31,151 nt of DNA from assembly GCA_902470365.1 (NCBI GenBank), contig CABRFZ010000026.1:1-31151 (forward strand), given 5' to 3'. Position 1 is the first letter of the stretch, and each line of letters opens with the position of its first letter. Origin of the DNA: an uncultured Collinsella sp. (GTDB lineage Bacteria; Actinomycetota; Coriobacteriia; Coriobacteriales; Coriobacteriaceae). A program made the translations under genes and the position numbers. A model generated the notes under the pieces. That model saw nothing but the letters and a program-made list of their open reading frames with translations, ran no database searches and was not told the origin of the DNA. Below, in pieces: positions 6,803 through 13,472 of the stretch.

Positions 6803-8182
6803 TCACATCTCGGCAAACGAGATCAGCTTGACGTCTCCCCTACTCTCTGCGGCATCCCGACATCCCTGCGTAAAGCCACTTTTTGAGAAAAGCGCATAGC
6901 TTTTTCGTTGCCGTCTAAAGAGCTCGCTTCGATGCACGAGCTTTTGCAGCACGTCTTCACCCGTCGGTTCATTGCGCCACTTACACTCCGCAAACAGCGC
7001 AGCGCCCTCGCCATCGTCAACAATCAAGTCGATTTCTTCCTGCGTATGCGTGCGATTATCCGTCCCCCACCAGCGCCCGACGCTCGCCGGAACCACATCG
7101 AGCCGGCCCGCGCGCGCGAGTTCGTAAACATATTGCCTGCATATAAGTTCAAAGACCGTACCCATGTAATCCGATACGTGCGGCTCAATACGCTTATACG
7201 CCATCTCGGCCATATCGTTTTGAATCAGCCCGATGTTCTGCGGAACAAACTTGTACCAGAACCTAAACATCTGGTCGCTCAGCAGATACACGGCTCGCTT
7301 ATTGCTCGTCTCGTTTAGGGGCAGCTCGCGCTCGACAATCCCAAGCGACGCCAGCTTATCCACATAGCTCTTTACGTTGCTCGCAGGGATTCCCGTAGAG
7401 CTCGCAATCTCCGAGATCTTCGAGCGCCCCTGAGCAATTGCTTGCACGATCGCATCATATTGCTCGGGATTGCGGCACTCTTGCAATAGCAAGTTACTCG
7501 GCTCCTCAAAGAGATAGCCCGTAGGAGTAAGAAAAAGACGTTTGATGTTGTCCTTGAGCGATGCGGTAGGATCGACTTTCTCGATATATGCAGGAATGCC
7601 GCCCGTCATGCCATAGCAAACCGCAGCGTTTTCGCGACCCATGCTCTGCCACAACCCGAGGGTCGTCGTAAAATCGAGCGGCATGACCTTAAACTGGGCC
7701 GTACGCCTACCGTATAGCGGACTCTCGTAGCCCAGCACCAGCTCTTCCATGAACGAAAGCGACGACCCGCACAGGATAAGCATGAGCCTGGTCTCTTTGT
7801 ACAGGTGATCAATCTTATCTTGCAGCAACGAGCTGATCTCGGGATTCGATTGGGCGAGATAGGGATACTCGTCAATCACGACAATCAAACGTTCCGTGCG
7901 AGCCATGGTGGCCAATGCATCGAACGCCTCGTCAAAGCTACGAAACGACACGCCCGCAGCACCAACGGAGCCCGCAAGTATCGCCTGGCTAAAGCCATGC
8001 AGGTTTGCCTCTGCATTGGTACGACGAGCTTGAAAGTAAATAGCCTTCTTGCCTTGGATAAACTCTGTGATAAGGCGCGTTTTACCCACGCGACGGCGGC
8101 CGTAAATCACAGGCATCTCAAAGGAGCCCGTGCCATACAGTCGATTGAGCTCGGACATTTCCGCTGTTCTTCCGATAAACAT
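6803..8182 (-). CDS. AAA ATPase with C-terminal DUF234/PD-(D/E)xK-like domain
   Basis: A 459-aa protein of the archaeal-type ATPase family common in accessory regions. An N-terminal P-loop, YGRRRVGKT (27-35), is followed by Walker B LIVVIDEYPYLA (99-110) and a sensor motif LILCGSSLSF (135-144). A winged-helix segment (about 240-300, IAQGRSKISEIASSTGIPAS) precedes the DUF234 region with EEIDLIVDD (382-390) and AECKW (398-402). That D...E-x-K spacing resembles a PD-(D/E)xK nuclease core. The start ATG at 8182 has GAAGGAAGG upstream. A 22-bp inverted repeat lies just before the RBS and probably controls it. Tails of related ATPases lie at 4659 and 6245. The cellular role of this family is unknown. 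Confidence 0.88.
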   Translation of the reverse strand: MFIGRTAEMSELNRLYGTGSFEMPVIYGRRRVGKTRLITEFIQGKKAIYFQARRTNAEANLHGFSQAILAGSVGAAGVSFRSFDEAFDALATMARTERLIVVIDEYPYLAQSNPEISSLLQDKIDHLYKETRLMLILCGSSLSFMEELVLGYESPLYGRRTAQFKVMPLDFTTTLGLWQSMGRENAAVCYGMTGGIPAYIEKVDPTASLKDNIKRLFLTPTGYLFEEPSNLLLQECRNPEQYDAIVQAIAQGRSKISEIASSTGIPASNVKSYVDKLASLGIVERELPLNETSNKRAVYLLSDQMFRFWYKFVPQNIGLIQNDMAEMAYKRIEPHVSDYMGTVFELICRQYVYELARAGRLDVVPASVGRWWGTDNRTHTQEEIDLIVDDGEGAALFAECKWRNEPTGEDVLQKLVHRSELFRRQRKSYALFSKSGFTQGCRDAAESRGDVKLISFAEM

Positions 8183-8200
8183 AGGGCCATCCTTCCTTCA

Positions 8201-8250
8201 CGTTATAGCTAGCCATATTATACCTTCCTATAATATAGCTAGCTATAACG
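8201..8250. promoter_or_regulatory. 22-bp inverted repeat over the ATPase gene promoter
   Basis: Left arm 8201-8222 and right arm 8229-8250 (beginning CGTTATAGCTAGC when read inward) match at 21 of 22 positions, with a 6-nt CCTTCC spacer. The minus strand holds a TATAAT-like hexamer inside the left arm. The repeat ends 18 bp before the ATPase start codon. It could be an autoregulatory operator or a 5' UTR hairpin. Confidence 0.7.
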
Positions 8251-8303
8251 TAATTCGACAAGCGGCGCACGAAAAGGGGCGATACACCGCCGCACGTGGA
8301 CCG

Positions 8304-8417
8304 TTCCGGAAAATGTATCCCGTTCTGGAGCCAAAAACTGGGCCGTAGTTTCCGCCAAGCATGTCATCCGGAAAGCGCGTCCCATTCCGAGTGGCAATTC
8401 CGGGTCACAGTTTCCGC
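8304..8417. repeat. 62-bp palindromic repeat array 2 (about 2 units)
   Basis: Four half-sites of the same family as 6353-6710 in alternating orientation: minus at 8308, plus at 8340, minus at 8370, plus at 8402. The two plus arms are exactly 62 bp apart. It sits upstream of both the leftward ATPase gene and the rightward AbiEi-like gene. The stretch 8418-8711 that follows shows no gene I can support. Confidence 0.75.
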
Positions 8418-8634
8418 AGATACAAGGCGACAGTCCGCTGCCCTTATCACATGCCTTCAAATATGCGATCCAGAAACACAAAACAGCAGATAGAATGCTC
8501 TTTTTCAAAAAGTACACGTCTCGAAACTTACCAAGACTTCATATCCAGCTACCGTTCACGGTCGCCGATTACCGCCCACCGATTCAAACAAGAAATATGT
8601 CGCCAAAAGCAGGTCATCTACCTGCATGGTTAGA

Positions 8635-8656
8635 TTTTGGTCAGCTTTTGGTCAGC
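8635..8656 (+). repeat. Tandem 11-bp direct repeat upstream of the AbiEi-like gene
   Basis: TTTTGGTCAGC occurs twice back to back, ending 55 bp before the start codon at 8712. It may be an operator of the gene, but no regulator is known. Confidence 0.4.
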
Positions 8657-8711
8657 TGAGCGGCAAGTTCCAGCTGATACGTTTTTGCTACCCAAAAGGA
8701 GGCGGTAGCTC

Positions 8712-9710
8712 ATGACCCATTGCAATGACCAGCTCATCGACCAACTGCTCACTCAAGCCGAACAAGAGGGGCGCTGTCTGATTCCCCCGAGCACGGCGAT
8801 CCGAAAAGCGCTCCTTCGGCGCACCGGCGGCACGGTTGTCTCGCCCATGCCGGGGTTGTTTGCGCGAAAAACGCGCTGGGATGAACTCAACCGAGCGCAA
8901 CGCCATTGCGAGATTATCCGCGCCCTTGCGATCATCCATCCCGATTGGACGTTCTGCTCGTTTTCGGCAGCTTGCCTGCTGGGGCTCGAGGTCTCGTGGC
9001 GGCACCTGAATGTCGTGCATGTCTGCAGCTCGACAAAGCCGTCGGCTCGTCCGGGCGCACATATTCAGCGGCACCAGATTGAGCCGGCCGGAGCAATACG
9101 CAGAGCCGGCATATCGGTAACGCCGCCCATCCAAACGGTCACAGATTGCCTGCTGCAAACTGGTTTTGCCGATGGCATGCCCATTGCCGATTCGGCGATC
9201 CTAAAGCTCGGCCTTGCGCGGGAACAGCTGATGGAGGCCGTTGAGCAACGAGCGACTGCCCGCAATGGTCGTGCGATTCGCACCGCCCTCACAACGCTTC
9301 GATATGCCGACGCCCGCGCCGAGAGCGGCGGGGAATCGGTCGCCCGAGCCGTCATGATCGAGACGGGCTTTGCGCCCGACTGGCTTCAATACGAGCTGAC
9401 GGACCCCTTCGATTCGGCCAAGCCCATACGAACGGACTTTGCCTGGGAGCGCCAGGCGCGGGAACTCACGCTGGGCGAGCTCGACGGGCTCATCAAATAT
9501 ACCGACCAGACCATGCTGGCCGGACGCACCACCGCCGAGGCGCTCGTTGCCGAACGACAGCGCGAGGCGCACCTATCGCTCTACGGCCACCCTCTGCTGC
9601 GCTTTACCATGAACGAAGTCCGCTCGGCAGGAATGCTCGCCAAAAAGCTGCAGACGGCAGGCATCCGGCAGACCGCGCTGCCGACATGGCTCAACGATAT
9701 TGAGCTGTAG
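8712..9710 (+). CDS. AbiEi-like antitoxin / restriction-endonuclease-fold protein (orphan)
   Basis: A 332-aa protein resembling the actinobacterial AbiEi-like family. The N-terminal half (LIPPSTAIRKALLRRTGGTVVSPMPGLFARK, then WDELNRAQRHCEIIRALAI and CSFSAACLLGLEV) has the layout of a winged helix followed by an AbiEi-type core. The C-terminal part (ESVARAVMIETG, RTDFAWERQ, GELDGLIKY, EALVAERQREAHL) follows the D...E-x-D pattern of DUF559/Vsr-like restriction-endonuclease folds. The ATG has AAAGGAGG about 9 nt upstream. No AbiEii nucleotidyltransferase partner is adjacent, so a toxin-antitoxin role is doubtful. It is flanked by repeat arrays on both sides. Confidence 0.7.
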   Translation: MTHCNDQLIDQLLTQAEQEGRCLIPPSTAIRKALLRRTGGTVVSPMPGLFARKTRWDELNRAQRHCEIIRALAIIHPDWTFCSFSAACLLGLEVSWRHLNVVHVCSSTKPSARPGAHIQRHQIEPAGAIRRAGISVTPPIQTVTDCLLQTGFADGMPIADSAILKLGLAREQLMEAVEQRATARNGRAIRTALTTLRYADARAESGGESVARAVMIETGFAPDWLQYELTDPFDSAKPIRTDFAWERQARELTLGELDGLIKYTDQTMLAGRTTAEALVAERQREAHLSLYGHPLLRFTMNEVRSAGMLAKKLQTAGIRQTALPTWLNDIEL

Positions 9711-9740
9711 GAGCTGCTGAGCTTATGCCCGCCTGCCCAC

Positions 9741-10073
9741 CAAACTGGGACACACTTTCCGGTTGGCAGCACCCGCGGAAACCATGTCCCAAATTGAGTG
9801 CTCAAAACGGGATGTACTTTCCAGATGGCATGCCTAGCGGAAAGCGTGTCCCGGAATCAGGTCTCGGAACGGGTCGTGCTTTCCGGTTGAGTCCTTCAGC
9901 GGAAACCGCATCCCGGAATAAACGCTCAAACTGGGATGCACTTTCCAAACGGCCGGCCAGCGGAAAACACATCCCATTCTGAGGCACGATTCCGGGACGC
10001 AGTTTCCGCATGCGGCCCCGTTGGGAAAGTTCATCCCGTTCCGAAGCTGGATTCCGGGACACAGTTTCCGCAT
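9741..10073. repeat. 62-bp palindromic repeat array 3 (about 5.5 units)
   Basis: Units start (GGGA or GGGT) at 9747, 9809, 9871, 9933, 9994 and 10056: periods 62, 62, 62, 61, 62. The arms match array 1, while the central spacers differ from unit to unit. The unit at 9994 shares its loop (CATGCGGCCCCGTTG) with the unit at 6572 (CATGCGACCTCGTTG), so individual units have been copied between arrays. It fills the space between two convergent gene ends. Confidence 0.85.
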
Positions 10074-10094
10074 ACGGAGGCGCTCCAAACAAAA

Positions 10095-10122
10095 GGCCCC
10101 GACTCGCGATGGAGCTGGGGCC
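10095..10122 (-). terminator. Probable terminator of the purine operon
   Basis: Stem GGCCCC/GGGGCC with a 16-nt loop; on the minus strand it is followed by TTTTGTTT (complement of 10087-10094). It lies 70 bp after the stop of the last operon gene. Confidence 0.55.
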
Positions 10123-10191
10123 AAAGGCGCAGCATATACAGTTGATGTTGAGCGCGAACAGCCCATCAGCAATGGTCGTCCGCGCCCTACC

Positions 10192-12969
10192 CTACCCGCG
10201 GTTGCGGACGCGGCTGTAGGGCGTATTCACCATGGGCAGATCCGGACGCAGCTTGCCGTCAAATGCGCGGTAGGCGTTCTGCACGGCGGGCGCCGTGGGG
10301 ATCGTTGCGATCTCGCCGATGCCCTTGCCGCCGTATGCCACGGGCAGCAGCTCGTCCTTCTCCACGTAGATGGCATGGATATCCGGAATCTCGGGTGCAC
10401 GGAACAGTCCGAGCGTGCCGTACCTTGCCTGGGGCACGCAGTCCTTGAGCGGCCAGTCCTCGGTAAGCGCATAGCCCATACCCATGAGCACGCCGCCTTC
10501 GATCTGACCCTGGATGGAGATGGGGTTGACCACCTTGCCGGAATCGTGTGCGGCATAGACCTCGCTCACGCGGCCGTCATCATCCAGAATGACCACATGC
10601 GTGGCAAACCCGTAGCAGATGTGGCTCTTGGGGTTGGGAACGTCGGCGCCCAGCTTGTCGGTCGGCTCCAGGTACACGTAGCCAAACTCGCATCCCTCGA
10701 GCGCCTTGATGGCAGCCGCGGAATCCTGAGGATGCATACCCTGGCCGGCGACGAGCTCCTGCGTGTGCAGCTGATAGGCGCGACCGTCGTCGTACTCGAT
10801 CTTGACGCCGTCGCCATGCGCATTCACGGGAGCGGCGGGCGCAGACTTGCCGGCCTCGATGTCAAGCATGGCATCGCGCAGCAGGAAGGCGGCGCCGCGC
10901 ACGGCCTCGCCGGTCACGACCGTCTGACGCGAACCAGACGTGGTGCCGGAGTCGGGAGCGTTCTCGGTAGAGCACTCACCGTTGGCGATGCAGCGAAGCG
11001 GCAGACCGCAGGCCTCGGCAACGTCCTGCAAAAAGACGGTGTTGCAGCCCTGGCCGATGTCGGACGTGGCGGCATAGACCACGGCCACGCCGTCCTCGAT
11101 GCGGATCTTGCAGCGACCGGCGTCGGGCAGGCCCACGCCCACGCCGGCGTTCTTCATGGCGCAGGCAATGCCGGCGTGTCCGGGATGCGCACAGTAGGCA
11201 TCCTTGACCTCGAGCAGCGTCTCCTTAAGCGCCGTGGAGCAATCGGCAATCTGGCCGTTGGGCAGAACCTCGCCCGGCTCGATGGCGTTACGGTAGCGGA
11301 TCTCCCACGGATCCAGGCCGACCTTCTCGGCCAGTAAGTCGATCAGGCTCTCGAGCGCAAACTCGGACTGGCAAACGCCAAAGCCGCGGTACGCGCCGGC
11401 GGGCGGGTTGTTGGTGTAGTAGCCAAAGCCGCGAATGTCGGTGTTCTGGTACTTGTAGGGGCCGACGGCATGCGTACAGGCGCGCTCGAGCACCGGGCCG
11501 CACAGCGACGCGTAGGCGCCGGTGTCAAAGTTGATCTCGCAGTCCAGACCGGTAAAGTTGCCCTCGGCGTCGCAACCCAGCGTAAAGGTGCCGTCCATGG
11601 CATGGCGCTTGGGATGGAACGCGAGCGACTCGGCGCGCGTGAGTTTGCACTTCACGGGACGCTGGAACTTATATGCGGCGAGCGCGGCCAGGTGCTGGAT
11701 GGACACGTCCTCCTTGCCGCCAAAGCCGCCACCCACGAGCATGGTCTCGACGACCACGCGCTCGGGTTCGTTGTCCCAGCCAAACATGTGGGCGCACTCT
11801 TTGCGCGTGTCGTAGGCACCCTGGTCGGTCGACTGCACCTTGACGCCGTTCTTGTACGGGAAGGCGACGGCGCACTCGGGCTCCAAGAAGGCATGCTCGG
11901 TAAAGGGCGTGGTAAAGCGCTGCGTCACGGTAAACGCGCTCTCTGCCAGCGCCTTGGCGGCGTCGCCGCGCGTCACGTGACGGCTCTGGCACACGTTGTC
12001 CTTGAGCTCCACCGTGTTGCCAAAGGCAAAGAAGCTGTCGTGCAGGCGCGGGGCGTCGGCAGCCCTGGCCTCGGCAATGTTGCGCACGGGCTCCAGCGGC
12101 TCGTAATCGATCTTTACGAGCTTCTTGGCCTTCTCGAGCGTCGCCTCGTCCTCGGCAACCACCAGCACGATGGCATCGCCCACGCAGCGGGTGATATCGC
12201 CCTGGGCGATCATGACGTCCCAGTCCTGGATAAGGTGGCCGACCTGGTTGACCGGAACGTCCTCGGCACGCAGGATACCCACCACACCGGGCAGGGCCTC
12301 GGCCTTGGAGGTATCGATGGAGAGCACGCGGGCACGCGGATACTTGGAGCGCACGGCGCTAGCATAGGTCAGGCCCGGCTGATCGAGCTCGTCGATGTCA
12401 TCGGGATACTTGCCCTCGCCGAGCACCTTCTTGCGTACGTCAATACGGAAGGCGCGCTTGCCCACGCCGTAGTCATCGCCGCGCTCCAGATCCTCGTCAA
12501 TCTGCTTTTCGCCACAGAGCACCGCAGCTGCCAGCGAGATGCCCTCGATAATCTTCTTGTAGCCGGTGCAACGGCAGACATTGCCGCGGATGGCGTACTT
12601 GATCTGCTCCTCGGTGGGCTCGGGGTCCTCGGCGATGAGCGCTGCACCCGCCATGACCATGCCGGGGATGCAAAAGCCGCACTGCACGGCGCCCACGGCG
12701 CCAAAGGCGTACACGAAGGCCTCGCGCACGTCCTCGGGCAGGCCCTCGACGGTCACGATGTTGCGGCCGGCGGCAAGCGCGGTGGTCAGCACGCAGGCCT
12801 TGACGGCCGCACCGTCCACGTGGATGGTGCAGGTACCGCATGCGCCCTCGGAGCAGCCGTCCTTGGCGGAATGGATATGCAGGTCGTCGCGCAGGTAGCG
12901 CAGCAGCGGTTTATTTTGGGTCGTCGTACGCTCGATGCCGTTAACGGTAAAAGTGAATTCCTGTGCCAT
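10192..12969 (-). CDS. xdh: Molybdenum hydroxylase: FAD-less xanthine dehydrogenase (XdhD-like)
   Basis: A 925-aa purine hydroxylase expected to interconvert hypoxanthine, xanthine and urate. The N-terminal plant-type [2Fe-2S] domain has C39, C44, C47, C59; the second [2Fe-2S] domain has C97, C100, C132, C134. The molybdopterin domain follows directly, with EHAFLEPE (358-365), GGGFGGKE (413-420), AYRGFG, and KGIGE with the catalytic-type Glu at 886. The FAD domain of classical xanthine dehydrogenases is absent, as in E. coli XdhD and the selenium-dependent hydroxylases of gut anaerobes, so electrons must leave to or arrive from another protein, probably YgfK. The start has AAGGGA upstream. 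It is last in the operon, 12 bp after the ferredoxin gene. Selenium dependence cannot be read from the sequence. Confidence 0.93.
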   Translation of the reverse strand: MAQEFTFTVNGIERTTTQNKPLLRYLRDDLHIHSAKDGCSEGACGTCTIHVDGAAVKACVLTTALAAGRNIVTVEGLPEDVREAFVYAFGAVGAVQCGFCIPGMVMAGAALIAEDPEPTEEQIKYAIRGNVCRCTGYKKIIEGISLAAAVLCGEKQIDEDLERGDDYGVGKRAFRIDVRKKVLGEGKYPDDIDELDQPGLTYASAVRSKYPRARVLSIDTSKAEALPGVVGILRAEDVPVNQVGHLIQDWDVMIAQGDITRCVGDAIVLVVAEDEATLEKAKKLVKIDYEPLEPVRNIAEARAADAPRLHDSFFAFGNTVELKDNVCQSRHVTRGDAAKALAESAFTVTQRFTTPFTEHAFLEPECAVAFPYKNGVKVQSTDQGAYDTRKECAHMFGWDNEPERVVVETMLVGGGFGGKEDVSIQHLAALAAYKFQRPVKCKLTRAESLAFHPKRHAMDGTFTLGCDAEGNFTGLDCEINFDTGAYASLCGPVLERACTHAVGPYKYQNTDIRGFGYYTNNPPAGAYRGFGVCQSEFALESLIDLLAEKVGLDPWEIRYRNAIEPGEVLPNGQIADCSTALKETLLEVKDAYCAHPGHAGIACAMKNAGVGVGLPDAGRCKIRIEDGVAVVYAATSDIGQGCNTVFLQDVAEACGLPLRCIANGECSTENAPDSGTTSGSRQTVVTGEAVRGAAFLLRDAMLDIEAGKSAPAAPVNAHGDGVKIEYDDGRAYQLHTQELVAGQGMHPQDSAAAIKALEGCEFGYVYLEPTDKLGADVPNPKSHICYGFATHVVILDDDGRVSEVYAAHDSGKVVNPISIQGQIEGGVLMGMGYALTEDWPLKDCVPQARYGTLGLFRAPEIPDIHAIYVEKDELLPVAYGGKGIGEIATIPTAPAVQNAYRAFDGKLRPDLPMVNTPYSRVRNRG

Positions 12970-12981
12970 GGTGATTCCCTT

Positions 12982-13461
12982 CTACACGCCGGCGGCGATG
13001 CCGGTGCGGTCGTGGATGGCGCCATGCGGGCAGACGACGGCGCACATGCCGCACGACAGACAGTCCACGCCGTCGATATGGGCGCAGTTGTCCTCGATGC
13101 GGATTGCGCCGGCAGGGCACTTTTTGGCGCACATGCCGCAACCGATGCAGCTGGTGTCGCAGATCTTGCGCGCAATGGCGCCCTTATCGGTGTTGTTGCA
13201 GCGCACCAGGATGTTCTGGTAGCCGGGAACGAAGGCAATCACGCGCTGCGGGCACGCCATGCCGCACAGGCCACAGCCCGTGCACTTGGAGCGGTCCACG
13301 CGGGCGACGCCGTCGACCAGTGCGATGGCACCGTGGGGGCAGGCCGTGACACAGGCACCACAGCCAATGCAGCCTTCGCTGCAGCGGGCGTCGCCGCCTG
13401 CGGAAGCACAGCCGCTTCCGCAGGCAACGTAGGCCACGTTATGTTGAATGGATTTGGCCAT
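12982..13461 (-). CDS. Ferredoxin-like protein with four [4Fe-4S] motifs
   Basis: A 159-aa electron carrier with four CxxCxxCxxxCP motifs: CIGCGACVTACP, CTGCGLCGMACP, CIGCGMCAKKCP and CLSCGMCAVVCP. A Cys-rich N-terminus (ACGSGCASAGGDARCSEGC) resembles RnfB/HycB-type subunits. It lies between the FAD protein YgfK (11 bp) and the FAD-less hydroxylase (12 bp), so it is the obvious candidate to pass electrons between them; this is inference from position and cofactors. No signal peptide or membrane segment is seen. The RBS is weak (AGGCGAG), as is common inside tight operons. Confidence 0.9.
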   Translation of the reverse strand: MAKSIQHNVAYVACGSGCASAGGDARCSEGCIGCGACVTACPHGAIALVDGVARVDRSKCTGCGLCGMACPQRVIAFVPGYQNILVRCNNTDKGAIARKICDTSCIGCGMCAKKCPAGAIRIEDNCAHIDGVDCLSCGMCAVVCPHGAIHDRTGIAAGV

Positions 13462-13472
13462 AAGAGACTCGC

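Noticed and set aside
6271..6816. 181-codon minus-strand ORF rich in repeated motifs
   Set aside because: It runs through the 62-bp DNA repeat array. The period is not a multiple of three, so no repeated peptide is maintained, and there is no RBS or domain.
8361..8633. Small plus-strand ORFs between the ATPase and the AbiEi-like gene
   Set aside because: They begin inside repeat array 2, lack RBS sequences, and have no recognisable features.
6353..10073. CRISPR array
   Set aside because: Repeats are regularly spaced, but the conserved arms alternate in orientation, are imperfect, the spacers are partly related between arrays, and no cas gene is present.
10192..12969. Selenocysteine in the hydroxylase
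   Set aside because: No in-frame TGA or SECIS-like hairpin is seen. Selenium in this enzyme family is a labile cofactor and cannot be inferred from the reading frame.
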